A stretch of 64,000 bases of DNA from Bacillus sp. AFS055030 (GCF_002574545.1 NZ_NUGT01000031.1:1-64000); one strand, 5' to 3'. Counted from the first letter of the stretch, positions 53,352 to 63,268 are shown. The notes: generated by a model from the sequence alone, not told the origin. Made by a program: numbers and translations.

Positions 53352-55763
53352 CTACTTAAAATGTATTTTTAATTGATCGTCTACCTTGCCGTGTTTAGTA
53401 GACTTAACTAATATTGATTCACCTTGTTTTTCGATTTTATAGTCATCACTTGGTAAAATTTCTTTTTTCGTATAAAGTTTGATAATATCTTCCGCTTGAG
53501 TTAAACGAAATTCAATTGAATGATCCTCGATTCGTTGAATTTCTGCTGTCGCATATTCAATTAGAATTCCATTTATGTTTACATTAATTGGTAGCATCAC
53601 CCCATCTTTACTATTAAGAGTAAATTTTCGACCTTCGAATAACTGGGTACCATTATCATTTACATGGAATTGTTTATCAAAATCATCTAAATTTAAAATG
53701 TGAATAAACCGTTCGTTTTCTTCATTAATCGTAGATGTCATAAATATCCCATGATGGATAAAATCGTGTGTAAGCTTAGGTGACGCTCCAAGTTTTTCTA
53801 GTGCAGTCTTAAATAAATCGATGTCACAGCGATACGACATTGTAAATGCTATTACTCTACCTTTACCAACATTTATGTCAAAACCACAGACTTCATCTGA
53901 TCCGTACACATGAAACACCGGTTCACCTTTTGTGAGTTTAAAAGTTTGAGCCCTGTTTGAACGAACTTCTGGTCTTGGGTATGCCCAATTAGTTGGATAA
54001 ATTGATAGATAATGATATCGATCTTCAACTAGATCACCTGTATACTTTAGTCCTAGAGCATCAATTAAAATTGTACACTCATTGCCTTCGATATCATACA
54101 AAGGTAGTTGACCATAAACAAGTAATGAACCTCCTGCATTGACAAACTCTGCCAATTTTTGTTGGATCTGTTTGTGTAAATATTTTGCTGAAGGAAGAAC
54201 AATGACATTATTCTTTTCTGGATCTAATTGTTTATTTTGAATATCAATTGAACTAAAACGATATCCAGCTAATAACATAGCTCTTCCCATAATTTCCCAT
54301 GCTCCATATGAACGATTCATTTCAATATTTGAATAGATTTCTTTCATCTTTTCACTTTTTGGATATCGAGATTCAGTCATATAATAATCAGGAATGAAAG
54401 CAAAAGATACATTATCTAGTTCTTCATTCATAGTTGCTATCTTTTCTTCAACTGCCATGACGGTCTTGATTCCTCTTGCCATTCGTGGGTATGTATAGTT
54501 TAATTCACCCTCAGGACTAATTGGGGCAGCAAATCCATGCCTTTCACCCGTAAATGCTACTCGATCGTTTCCATCATTAACTTTTTGATCTAATCGATAA
54601 TTTCTACCGCCAGTCATTAAATAATAGTTAATTAATCGATTCCCTTGTGCAATACACATTCTATGTTTAAAATCTACAGCTGAAACGTCTAAGCGTCCTC
54701 CAAATGTCTCACCGTAGTTTGCGTCACCACAAGCAAATTCAACAGAAGTTAGTGGTTGATCTTCATTATGAACGGCATCCATAAAGCCATTAATTAAATA
54801 TAAATCTTGAAAACTATCCATATTTAAATTGCCGAAATAAATATCAGAACCTGAAATATATCCTTTGTCTTGCGTATAACTTTCATATAATTGACTTATA
54901 CCAATTGGATAAGTAAATCCACGTCCTCCACCTGTACCATGTATATTAATAACAAATGGAATATCCTTTACTCCAAATTCTTCGCAATATCTTCTTAACT
55001 CTTGAACATATCTAGCAAAACGATTTCTCATATAGTAGCCTAAATCAAAATGTAGTTCACTCGTGTATTCTTCCCTCGGTGAACGAATAAAGTCAATTCT
55101 ATTTTCGTAATCTTCGAGGTTAAATGGATAACGATTATTTAAAGTGTTTACATCGTATTTTTCTTTTAACCATTTGACAAAATCTTCTATTACATTTTCT
55201 GTTAAATCTGGTGTATTTGATACCCATGACAACATACCAATCTCATTATCTAGTTGGACACCAATAATATTTCCGCCATTTGTCTGTAATCTAGGTTTAA
55301 TAACTTTCATAATCACTTCATACCATTTTTTAGTTGCATGAAGGAAGTTTGGAGCTAAATAATCTAACGTTTTTGTCTCTGCCAGATTATGATCCCAGCC
55401 AATCGGAACAATCTCTGGATATTTTTTGTATACCCAAAAAGGAATCCCTTCATTTTTCATTTCAGCCATTATAAATGGCCCTGGACGAACTAAGAAATAA
55501 AGATCATTTTCTTCACATAAATCAATGAACTCCCCGATATTCAACTCAGGTCGAGTCCTTCCATCAACATCAAATTCTCCCTCGATAGGCTCGTGACAAA
55601 TCCAAGGTACGTATGATGCTACTGCATTACAACCGGATTCCTTTAATTTATCAATCCTGTCCTGCCATTCTTCTTTTTCCAAACGATAATAATGTATTTC
55701 ACCACAAGTAATAATGACGGGTTTTCCATCAATTTGGATTTGCTTATTTTTTATATCAACCAT
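53352..55763 (-). CDS. GH35-family glycoside hydrolase (first copy)
   Basis: 803 aa, no signal peptide. Same architecture as the next gene: EIHYYRLEKEEWQDRIDKLK, CNAVASYVPWICHEP, VRPGPFIMAEMKNEGIPFW, acid/base Glu in QLDNEIG (Glu174), nucleophile in TSVEFACG (Glu342), plus C-terminal sandwich domains. The WFGGLPAWL-type substrate loop of true beta-galactosidases is replaced by NEGIPFWVY. ATG 55763 is behind GAGGTGA. The intergenic region upstream holds a hairpin and a LacI operator. See the second copy for likely activity. Confidence 0.82.
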   Translation of the reverse strand: MVDIKNKQIQIDGKPVIITCGEIHYYRLEKEEWQDRIDKLKESGCNAVASYVPWICHEPIEGEFDVDGRTRPELNIGEFIDLCEENDLYFLVRPGPFIMAEMKNEGIPFWVYKKYPEIVPIGWDHNLAETKTLDYLAPNFLHATKKWYEVIMKVIKPRLQTNGGNIIGVQLDNEIGMLSWVSNTPDLTENVIEDFVKWLKEKYDVNTLNNRYPFNLEDYENRIDFIRSPREEYTSELHFDLGYYMRNRFARYVQELRRYCEEFGVKDIPFVINIHGTGGGRGFTYPIGISQLYESYTQDKGYISGSDIYFGNLNMDSFQDLYLINGFMDAVHNEDQPLTSVEFACGDANYGETFGGRLDVSAVDFKHRMCIAQGNRLINYYLMTGGRNYRLDQKVNDGNDRVAFTGERHGFAAPISPEGELNYTYPRMARGIKTVMAVEEKIATMNEELDNVSFAFIPDYYMTESRYPKSEKMKEIYSNIEMNRSYGAWEIMGRAMLLAGYRFSSIDIQNKQLDPEKNNVIVLPSAKYLHKQIQQKLAEFVNAGGSLLVYGQLPLYDIEGNECTILIDALGLKYTGDLVEDRYHYLSIYPTNWAYPRPEVRSNRAQTFKLTKGEPVFHVYGSDEVCGFDINVGKGRVIAFTMSYRCDIDLFKTALEKLGASPKLTHDFIHHGIFMTSTINEENERFIHILNLDDFDKQFHVNDNGTQLFEGRKFTLNSKDGVMLPINVNINGILIEYATAEIQRIEDHSIEFRLTQAEDIIKLYTKKEILPSDDYKIEKQGESILVKSTKHGKVDDQLKIHFK

Positions 55764-55786
55764 CTGATCACCTCATAAAAAACGCT

Positions 55787-55807
55787 AAAAAGGCTGAAAT
55801 GCCTTTT
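55787..55807 (-). terminator. Short hairpin between the first SBP and GH35 genes
   Basis: Stem AAAAGGC / GCCTTTT with a TGAAAT loop, followed by few T on the minus strand. A weak terminator or partial attenuator that would make SBP mRNA more abundant than GH35 mRNA. Confidence 0.5.
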
Positions 55808-55810
55808 AGG

Positions 55811-55820
55811 GAAACGTTTC
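55811..55820. promoter_or_regulatory. LacI operator upstream of the first GH35 gene
   Basis: Perfect GAAACGTTTC about 50 bp before the GH35 start. No clear sigma-A promoter was seen beside it, so it may work as a roadblock. Confidence 0.6.
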
Positions 55821-55888
55821 GATTTTTTAGTAAATTTTTTAGTCTTTTCTAGTAGAAGTATAGATTAGTAGCTTTTCTATTTGACAAT

Positions 55889-57253
55889 TTAATTAATAGC
55901 CTTTGTAATGACATCTACAGCTTCTTTATGGCTTTTATTTGCTAATTCATTTAGTTGTTTTGCATAATCTTGGTATTGTATTACCCCTTGAGATGCAAAA
56001 TTAAATAAGTCCCACACATTCGGATCATCTTTATCCCCGATTTTCACACCGATTTTTGCTTCCCAACGTGCTGGAATATATCCAGGTAAAGTTTTCATTG
56101 GATCGATTAAAGCATTATTTAAATGATCGTAAGTATTTTGAATGCCAGCAATGCTATAAATTTCCCAATACTTATCTAGTAATTCTTTGTCTGTTGAAAT
56201 TGGCAATGTAGTTAAATCTAATCCATTTTTCACACTCAAATTCATGCGCTCTTTGAATCCTTCTTTTCCAAATGACATAAATTTAGCGAAATCATATGCT
56301 TCTTTTGGATGCTTTGTATTTTTAGAAATTCCTAAATAGTCATTAACGATTGCTGCCCTTCCACCAGGAATCCCTATAAAATCCCAATCAAAGTTTAACT
56401 TTTTCGTAAAATTCGGAATATTGAATGTGCTACTATAATAAAGTGCAATTTGTCCTGATTCAAATGCTAGTCCTGCATCTTCACCGCTCAGTCCTTCTTG
56501 CTGTTCTTTTGTTAATTGTGAGTATGCATACCCATTAGATGCCAGCTCTTTCATTTTATTCATTCCATCAATCATTTCCTTTGAGTCTAAATGAAATGAA
56601 CCATCTGCATATGTATACCATCCTAATTTTGGATTTGCCGCACCGGGATACCATTCTACTAAACCTTGAGTACTTTCAATACCGACTGTTTTATTATCAA
56701 GATTCGTAGCTTTTTTTGCTAATGTTAAAAATTGATCGATTGAATAACCGCTTTTTGGAATATCTAAGTTTAAGCTATCAAGTATATTTTTATTTACAAA
56801 GTAACCCATAAAAAATTGAGCAAATGGTATTCCGAATACTTTTCCTTCGACCATTGAAGCATTTTTTACTGTATCAGAAATCTTAGAAAATTCCTCATCA
56901 TTATTTGTATACTTAGTAACATCTAATAACCAGTTATTTGCTAATCCTGTTGGAATATTATTTTGCATGAATACATCCGGTAATTTTCCTGCACTTGCCA
57001 ATGTACCTAGTGCCTGATTCCAATCACCATCTAACACTTCAACTTGAATATCAACATTCTTATGCTTTTTTTCGTATGCACTAATCATCATTCTCTCCAG
57101 ATTTTTTTCATTTTCTGGACCATTATTCCAATTGGCATATTTAATAACAATCTTTTCTTTATTTTCTGCAGTACCTGATGATTTTTCTTTCCCACATGCA
57201 GCTAAAGTAAAAACTAGGGTTGTAGCCATTGCAACTTTCATTAACTTGCTCAT
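55889..57253 (-). CDS. Solute-binding lipoprotein of a carbohydrate ABC transporter (first copy)
   Basis: 454 aa. Lipobox LAAC (LVFTLAAC, Cys about residue 20). Family 1 SBP with IKYANWNNGPENEKNLERMM, GKLPDVFMQNNIPTGLANNW and WDFIGIPGGRAAIVNDYLGI. It leads the transcript through the two GH35 genes. Promoter with LacI operator and cre upstream; RBS AGGAGG before ATG 57253. It probably captures oligosaccharides at the outer membrane face for the MalF/MalG pairs downstream. Confidence 0.93.
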   Translation of the reverse strand: MSKLMKVAMATTLVFTLAACGKEKSSGTAENKEKIVIKYANWNNGPENEKNLERMMISAYEKKHKNVDIQVEVLDGDWNQALGTLASAGKLPDVFMQNNIPTGLANNWLLDVTKYTNNDEEFSKISDTVKNASMVEGKVFGIPFAQFFMGYFVNKNILDSLNLDIPKSGYSIDQFLTLAKKATNLDNKTVGIESTQGLVEWYPGAANPKLGWYTYADGSFHLDSKEMIDGMNKMKELASNGYAYSQLTKEQQEGLSGEDAGLAFESGQIALYYSSTFNIPNFTKKLNFDWDFIGIPGGRAAIVNDYLGISKNTKHPKEAYDFAKFMSFGKEGFKERMNLSVKNGLDLTTLPISTDKELLDKYWEIYSIAGIQNTYDHLNNALIDPMKTLPGYIPARWEAKIGVKIGDKDDPNVWDLFNFASQGVIQYQDYAKQLNELANKSHKEAVDVITKAIN

Positions 57254-57290
57254 TCTTCTACCTCCTAATAAAATGATTTGTTATCCTTTC

Positions 57291-57300
57291 GAAACGTTTC
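57291..57300. promoter_or_regulatory. Second LacI operator of the first SBP promoter region
   Basis: Perfect GAAACGTTTC in the leader region, centred 42 bp downstream of the operator at 57331-57344, i.e. about four helical turns, suitable for looping. Confidence 0.6.
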
Positions 57301-57330
57301 ACTTTATAAAAAAATTAGTGCACACGTTTA

Positions 57331-57344
57331 TAGAAACGTTTCTA
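57331..57344. promoter_or_regulatory. Main LacI operator of the first SBP promoter
   Basis: Perfect 14-bp palindrome TAGAAACGTTTCTA, just downstream of the -10 box at the expected transcription start (about 57346). Confidence 0.75.
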
Positions 57345-57352
57345 TTAATCAA

Positions 57353-57381
57353 ATTGTACACATTTGTGTATGCGTTTTCAA
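57353..57381 (-). promoter_or_regulatory. Sigma-A promoter of the first SBP/GH35 operon
   Basis: TTGAAA, 17-bp spacer, TACAAT on the minus strand; the same layout as at 50674-50702. Confidence 0.8.
57367..57381 (-). promoter_or_regulatory. CcpA cre site overlapping the -35 box
   Basis: TTGAAAACGCATACA fits WTGNAANCGNWNNCW at all defined positions and covers the -35 hexamer. Confidence 0.7.
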
Positions 57382-57469
57382 TACTTTTTTCTTAAGGAAT
57401 TTAATACCTTTTTGACGAATTTTAAAAAACACTATAAAAAATATAAAGAATGTACGCTATTAATGGAAA

Positions 57470-57521
57470 TAAAGAAAAGTGAGGTTTAGGCAAATAATAG
57501 GCTTTAGCTAATACCTCACTT
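57470..57521 (-). terminator. Terminator of tgl
   Basis: AAGTGAGGT / ACCTCACTT outer stem with an inner TTAG/CTAA helix; TTTCTTTATT follows on the minus strand. Confidence 0.75.
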
Positions 57522-57558
57522 TGGTTTATGTTTTATCGTTTGTTAAACCCATTTCAGA

Positions 57559-58392
57559 TCACGTAAAGTAACTTAATAAATACTTATAATAATCAAATGA
57601 AATCGAACTTTCGTTATGATGAAAAACTATATTCCGATCTTTTTTAATTGATTGATCTCGTTGCCAGTTTGATAGTGCAGCCAAATGATTAAAATTTGGT
57701 CTTGTAACTGAATTAGATAGGAAAGCAGACCGATATGCTCCTGGCCATCTCATTTTATTTAGAGTATAAATCATTTGTTGAGCTGTCATTATTCCTAATC
57801 CATGTCCAAAAAACGTTCCATCTCCTAAAACAACGGCATTTTCTCCTCTCCACTCAGGGGTTAGTGGGTTAAATTCTGGATTATTAAAATATACAATATC
57901 TCCAGGTAAAATTTGGTTAGAATACTGCGCACCTATTCCTAAGTCAGGATCTGCATGCCAGCCGTATAAATAAATGTTTGGAAATAGTTGATTAAATAAG
58001 TTTTCACCAATCAGGTTTAAAATTGCGTGGTAATAAATAATGACCATTGCCGTAGCACATTCAAACGCATAAAGAGAACTATTAAAGTAAATATCTCTAA
58101 TCGCGTCAGAAGGCTTTACACCTCTTCGTAATAAGAATCCGCCTGTTCTCATTAAATGCCAATACATTGGATTACAGCGCGATCTTGCAAATACTGCAAA
58201 GTTAATTTTTCTTTGAAACATAGCTCTTGCACTTAAAATGATATTATTTCGCAACATATTTTCAAACTCATCAATCGATCGATCTGCATGAACCGTCGGA
58301 TTTTCATTCATCTGATGAAGTTTCATTTCACTAACACTTTCAGACGTCCTTGTCTCACTTTGTTCTATTGGTATGCCCGATAAATAATCCAT
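57559..58392 (-). CDS. tgl: Protein-glutamine gamma-glutamyltransferase (spore coat transglutaminase)
   Basis: 277 aa. Bacillus Tgl: catalytic Cys112 in FECATAMVIIYY, plus NCPMYWHLMRTGGFLLRRGV-like segment (RCNPMYWHL), LYGWHADPDLGIG with the catalytic His and PGDIVYFNNPEFNP. It crosslinks coat proteins (Gln-Lys isopeptide bonds) late in sporulation in the mother cell. No sigma-K promoter match was found by eye. It lies between the two parts of the glucan locus and has no functional link with them. Confidence 0.95.
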   Translation of the reverse strand: MDYLSGIPIEQSETRTSESVSEMKLHQMNENPTVHADRSIDEFENMLRNNIILSARAMFQRKINFAVFARSRCNPMYWHLMRTGGFLLRRGVKPSDAIRDIYFNSSLYAFECATAMVIIYYHAILNLIGENLFNQLFPNIYLYGWHADPDLGIGAQYSNQILPGDIVYFNNPEFNPLTPEWRGENAVVLGDGTFFGHGLGIMTAQQMIYTLNKMRWPGAYRSAFLSNSVTRPNFNHLAALSNWQRDQSIKKDRNIVFHHNESSISFDYYKYLLSYFT

Positions 58393-58901
58393 AATCTACC
58401 TCTTTTCAGCATCGAGTATTAACTTCCATATATACCCATCGTATTCAAAGTTCGCTTAATAGTGTATATTTACGAAAAAGCTTTCTCAATGGGTCCTTTT
58501 TGTTTACATAAATATAACGATGAATAAATTGTCCCCTAGTAGTTAGCTATTTTATCAATATAATTAATAAAGTTGATTTTCATTTCGAATACACATTACG
58601 ATTTCAATTCTTAAAAGATGTGGATGAAATTGTAAATATGACCGAAAAAATTTTAGCCAAAAATAAATAGGAACTTTAAAGTAATATAAGCACATAAAAG
58701 TACCGTATATACCCATCAAATTGGGAAAGGTATAATAGACCTTACATAATTTATATTTCTAATTTTATATTTGATCGCTATATATGTAGTTTCTGAAATT
58801 AACGTTATTATACTAAGCATAGATAGACATACGTGAAGAAATATACTACTTGAAAAGTGAAATCAATAACTACTATTTATGAAACAAGAGAGGAATTGAA
58901 T
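58393..58901. other. Divergent intergenic region between tgl and the MBL gene
   Basis: About 500 bp. A 12-bp direct repeat TATATACCCATC (58427 and 58708) and a TATAAT near 58732 are present. A 40-codon open stretch ending near 58671 was not recognised as a gene. Confidence 0.4.
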
Positions 58902-59750
58902 ATGAAAGATCAAAAAGTTTCTATAGACGTATACCATGCAGAAGAAGCGAATGTAAATGCCTATATTATTTCAGATAAAAAAGGAACATTTATTATAGAC
59001 TGTACACGAAACAGCATGGAGGCACGAAAAGTCGCAGCACTTGCACTGTCAAAGGGTTCTATTCCAAAGACAATGCTAATTACACACGGTCATCCGGATC
59101 ATTATCTCGGAATGGGGGCTATGTTGCAGGAATTTCCTGATCTTAAAATTGTCGTTGCTTCCCAGGAAGTAAAAGATGATATCATTAATTTTACGGAATG
59201 GATGGATTCTGTTAATTGGCTTGATAATGAAGTGCACATGAAACCAAAATCCGAAAAATATCCAGATGGATTTGATTATAATAAGCGACTTGAAGTTTTA
59301 GAAACAAATGAAATAGTCCTTCCTGGAGGTAGCGTACTTGAAGTTAATGTAGATTATCCTCCAACAGAGAGTGCCCATGTGACTACTCTTTATTCTCGTG
59401 ACCTAAATGCGTTCTTCAGTTCAGATCTTACTTACAATAAAGTTCACATTTGGCTAGGTGTTGGTGTTGAGCGAGAGCATATCAAAAACTGGCAGGAACA
59501 GTTAGCATTACTCATGGAAAAATACGGACCACTCAAACCGACGGTCTATCCTGGACATGGCGAAACGACGGATATATCAATTTTTGAAATCGATAAAAAA
59601 TACATGGATGATTTATTGAATGCAGTTCAAACATCTGACTCGGAAGATGAGGCGAAACAGAAAATGATGCAACTGTATCCCAAATGGCAGAATACAGAAT
59701 TTCTATTAACGCAGAGTATTAAGAATCAGTTTGAATTATCTCGTAAATAA
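58902..59750 (+). CDS. MBL-fold metallo-hydrolase
   Basis: 282 aa. Metallo-beta-lactamase fold with zinc ligands in THGHPDHYLG (HxHxDH, near residue 61), a downstream segment SAHVTTLY (His ligand), FSSDLTYN (Asp ligand) and YPGHGE (last His). It resembles quorum-lactonase/glyoxalase II-like hydrolases; substrate unknown. ATG 58902 with GAGG 8 nt upstream is preferred over the GTG at 58857. Monocistronic with its own terminator. Confidence 0.88.
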   Translation: MKDQKVSIDVYHAEEANVNAYIISDKKGTFIIDCTRNSMEARKVAALALSKGSIPKTMLITHGHPDHYLGMGAMLQEFPDLKIVVASQEVKDDIINFTEWMDSVNWLDNEVHMKPKSEKYPDGFDYNKRLEVLETNEIVLPGGSVLEVNVDYPPTESAHVTTLYSRDLNAFFSSDLTYNKVHIWLGVGVEREHIKNWQEQLALLMEKYGPLKPTVYPGHGETTDISIFEIDKKYMDDLLNAVQTSDSEDEAKQKMMQLYPKWQNTEFLLTQSIKNQFELSRK

Positions 59751-59795
59751 CCATATCATCTTACATTTATGCCTAAAGATGTTAATACAAAATAA

Positions 59796-59838
59796 AGGAT
59801 AGAAAAACAGCCATTGTTCTGCTATTTCTATCCTATTT
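59796..59838. terminator. Terminator between the MBL gene and the GH94 gene
   Basis: Perfect 10-bp stem AGGATAGAAA / TTTCTATCCT extended by AACAG/CTG; followed by ATTTTTGT on the plus strand and TTATTTTGT on the minus strand, so it can end both convergent genes. Confidence 0.8.
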
Positions 59839-59896
59839 TTGTACTATATTTGACCTCTTTTACGCTTACAAATTGCTTCCTATAACGGATTCATTA

Positions 59897-62800
59897 TTAG
59901 ATCGTAATATCAATATGATTCATACCATCATGTAAATGTTGTGCTAACTCATTAAATTGAATGAGTAAACCACCTTCACGGTATCGATTTTCCGTTGTTT
60001 TGAATCCTACTACATTATTATTTACTAATACTTTCTTTTCACCTTGATCCTTTAGGTGATAATTAAATGTTACTTTATATTTATCAATTGCAAATTCAAA
60101 ATTCAATCCGTCTAATTCTTTTGGCAGGACTGGGTCAATTACTAAATTTTTATCAAAACGACGAATACCTAAACTATTTGAAATTAGCTGATTTAGATAA
60201 ATTCCTGGGCCACTTGAATATATTCTCCATCCACCTTTTACCGATATTGTTCCATCTTTTAAACTAGAAAAATGTTCTTGTGCTTCATAACGATTATTAA
60301 ATTTACCATCCGAACTACTGAAATATGTATTACTTTGACGGTATTCAGCATTTGGTACAGCTTCTTTAAGATTAATCGGATTAATAACAGAAAGCGCTTG
60401 CCATACTTCATTTTCTTTTCCTAATTTAACCATCGCTTCGATAAATCGGATATGTGCATGAACATATTGTAAACCGATTTCTCTTCCAAAGTTAGAAGCT
60501 TGTTCTGCTCGCTTAAAGTTTTTACTCACTCCTCCTGCATAAGTAGCAGGCTTATTCATGAGTCGCACACCATCTGGGTGCTGTAAATGCTCCTTAATAA
60601 TCTCAAAATGATGATTCGCTTCCTCTAATGTAAATAATTCTGATATCATACTACGAGTCATCGGTAACAAACGATATTGGATGCCAGTTTTTTGGTCAGA
60701 TGGGTGAATCATCATCTCTGCTAAATTTGGATCTTCTAAATAGATAAACCCAGGGATAATATCCGTTTTTAACATATACTTTTTAAAATCAGCTTCGATT
60801 CCGTTTACTAATACATTAATTTCGTCAGACAAAACTTCATTAAACTCTTTTAACACAAAAGAAAATTGTTTTAATGTCTGGTAAGTAAGTGCAACGGTCC
60901 AACTACTTACCATATATTTTTTCAACTGGGCATTTGCAGGTTGAAGTGTATCATCCCAATCACCATCTCCATACGAAGAAAGATAGGTATCATGTAGAAA
61001 ATTATCTTTCATATACTTAATTTCTTTCTTTGCATGATCTAGTAAGCTTGATTTTCTTTTCGATAATTTAAATGTATCACGTTCGGTAAATGAAATTTCT
61101 TCTTCTAAAATACTAAAATCCTTCGTTGCTAAAAGATAATCACTTAAAGCTTTTAATGGCCAAACAATTATATCGCCGTGGCTTTCACCTGCTTGAATAC
61201 TAAAATATTTATCAAACATAAACCATTGCGGCCAATTGCCATCGTTTTCATATTGATGAGCGAAAACGGTAAGTAAGATTTCTTTTACTATTTCAAATTT
61301 ACCAGTGGCCATAAAGTATTCAACTGGACCTTGGCAAACATCTCTAGTTCCCCAAGCAGCACCGCCATATTGTTCTAATCCATGTGGGACTAAATAGTGG
61401 ATCATCATATTATGTGTATACCACCAAGTTAGTGTATTTAATTTTCCTAGTTCAGAAGGGATTTGTTTATTTAAAGATAGTTTAAACCCATTCATTAAGT
61501 TTTCGTAGAAATTACGGTATTTTACAATTTCACCTTCTAGTTCTCGATTCGTTTTAATAAATTTGCCACCATTAATTTGCCCTTGAATGGTCATTTCAAA
61601 TTCATTCGTTTCCTCCAAATCTAAAACAACTAAAGAAGCAGATAATGGAGCTGCGCCTGTAATTAACTCCCTTTCATCAGTTACGACCATTTTTGCACCT
61701 TCAAGATACATATGGTAGCAAAGATTTGGATATGTATTTGCAATAAAACAAGATTCATCTACAAAAAACGATAGTAATTGTCCATCTTGATTCATTTTAA
61801 ATGGAACTTCATATTCATTACCGTTCATTGTAATTTGATTTGTTACAATAAAACGATACTTTTCGCCGCTCATTGCATTTACATGAAGACGAATTTCAGG
61901 CATTTCCGTAGTAGTATAGTTTGTAACAATAAAGAGTTCGTTTTCTGTTTTATAATACCAACGCGCATAATTCAATCCAAGTTCATACATCGAAGGCATT
62001 GTTAGTAGATGATAAGTCCCTTCGATTTCAACATATATGCGTTGCCCAGAAGTTTTCATGACATTTAAACTATTTCTTGTATTAGACATCATTTTATTCA
62101 TAGATGTATTCCCAACGACTACTTGCGCATTAAATACACCATACATATATGAAGTTGACGTAATGATTTCTTCATTAATGACTAAGTTTTCACCGCTTAA
62201 TATGATATGACCGTGAGATCTTTCAACTAATCTTTCTTTTTCCTTTAAAACAACATGCTCATGTGTATCTGTAAAAAACGATAATAGTGTCTCTCCATCA
62301 TATTCCTCATGAGAGCGGCATGGAAAGTATTGAGAAATCTCTTCTTTTTCCATCGATAAGGTTTGTAGTGGTGAACCAAATTTTGGATTCGGTGTTAATT
62401 GACCAACCACTTCTAATTCACTCTGACCTTCGATTTGTTTCCAAGCTTCTTCGATTTCCTGCTCGTAATCTAATTTTGCAATTGCCGATTCTTGATTTTC
62501 CTTTGTTAACCCATAAAATACGATATTAGCTTTTTTATTTAAAAGCATCTTTTCAGATTGTAACGCAATATATGCAAATTCATATTGGTAAATTTCATTT
62601 GCAAGAGTTTCTTTATATAATGCCTCAGGTAGATCTGTTTCTTTATAAGATAATCCAAAAAATTGATATCCATCTGTAGAAAATCCTTTGACTTTAGATA
62701 AAGAACCTAATTGCAAGTATGGAAATTTTCCATCTTGAGGCTGATTTTGTCTTGAACATACAATATATCCTTTATCTTCAGTATTAAATACAGAATGACC

Positions 62801-63238
62801 AACGTATTGACTTACATACGCTTCATTTGATTGGACCATACCTTGATTTGCAAGGCCAACATCCTGACCATAAATGATATCGAACTCAATTTCTGACCCT
62901 TGAATTTCTACATCCCAGAACCAGATTGATTTGTCTGTTAATGTAAAAGTGACTCTGTATTTTACATTTGCTACTTTTCCTTCCCAAACAGCTTCTGTTT
63001 TTGAAAATTTAACTTTACTATTTGAACGAATGCCTAATAGTGGATAAACTTGTAAACCATCCTGTAAATAAAGTCGTAAATATAGATTACTAGCTGCACC
63101 ATCAATTGGATTTGAACGTAGTTGGTTAATCATTATGGTACCATTTTTCATTTCAAATAAATCACCACTATTTAAAAATGAAACTGTCGTATTACCTGCT
63201 TTTAAAAGATATTTATCTTTAACTTTCAAGTTAATCAT
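59897..63238 (-). CDS. GH94 phosphorylase, probable 1,2-beta-oligoglucan phosphorylase (SOGP)
   Basis: 1113 aa, matching the length of characterised 1,2-beta-oligoglucan phosphorylases (Listeria innocua Lin1839 type, about 1090 aa). N-terminal beta-sandwich, then the (alpha/alpha)6 barrel with GAAWGTRDVCQGPVEYF near residue 620 and the general acid region GDGDWDDTLQPAN near residue 760, and the phosphate/Gly-rich GGWRIYSSGPGIYL near residue 1000. It phosphorolyses beta-1,2-glucans to glucose 1-phosphate, saving ATP. No signal peptide. It follows the GH3 gene by 30 bp, as in the Listeria SOGP cluster, and has RBS GGGAGG. Confidence 0.88.
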   Translation of the reverse strand: MINLKVKDKYLLKAGNTTVSFLNSGDLFEMKNGTIMINQLRSNPIDGAASNLYLRLYLQDGLQVYPLLGIRSNSKVKFSKTEAVWEGKVANVKYRVTFTLTDKSIWFWDVEIQGSEIEFDIIYGQDVGLANQGMVQSNEAYVSQYVGHSVFNTEDKGYIVCSRQNQPQDGKFPYLQLGSLSKVKGFSTDGYQFFGLSYKETDLPEALYKETLANEIYQYEFAYIALQSEKMLLNKKANIVFYGLTKENQESAIAKLDYEQEIEEAWKQIEGQSELEVVGQLTPNPKFGSPLQTLSMEKEEISQYFPCRSHEEYDGETLLSFFTDTHEHVVLKEKERLVERSHGHIILSGENLVINEEIITSTSYMYGVFNAQVVVGNTSMNKMMSNTRNSLNVMKTSGQRIYVEIEGTYHLLTMPSMYELGLNYARWYYKTENELFIVTNYTTTEMPEIRLHVNAMSGEKYRFIVTNQITMNGNEYEVPFKMNQDGQLLSFFVDESCFIANTYPNLCYHMYLEGAKMVVTDERELITGAAPLSASLVVLDLEETNEFEMTIQGQINGGKFIKTNRELEGEIVKYRNFYENLMNGFKLSLNKQIPSELGKLNTLTWWYTHNMMIHYLVPHGLEQYGGAAWGTRDVCQGPVEYFMATGKFEIVKEILLTVFAHQYENDGNWPQWFMFDKYFSIQAGESHGDIIVWPLKALSDYLLATKDFSILEEEISFTERDTFKLSKRKSSLLDHAKKEIKYMKDNFLHDTYLSSYGDGDWDDTLQPANAQLKKYMVSSWTVALTYQTLKQFSFVLKEFNEVLSDEINVLVNGIEADFKKYMLKTDIIPGFIYLEDPNLAEMMIHPSDQKTGIQYRLLPMTRSMISELFTLEEANHHFEIIKEHLQHPDGVRLMNKPATYAGGVSKNFKRAEQASNFGREIGLQYVHAHIRFIEAMVKLGKENEVWQALSVINPINLKEAVPNAEYRQSNTYFSSSDGKFNNRYEAQEHFSSLKDGTISVKGGWRIYSSGPGIYLNQLISNSLGIRRFDKNLVIDPVLPKELDGLNFEFAIDKYKVTFNYHLKDQGEKKVLVNNNVVGFKTTENRYREGGLLIQFNELAQHLHDGMNHIDITI

Positions 63239-63268
63239 ACTAATCCTCCCCTATTTTGATTATGTAGC

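Noticed and set aside
58552-58671. 40-codon open reading stretch upstream of the MBL gene
   Set aside because: No start codon with an RBS and no family resemblance; open by chance in AT-rich DNA is likely.
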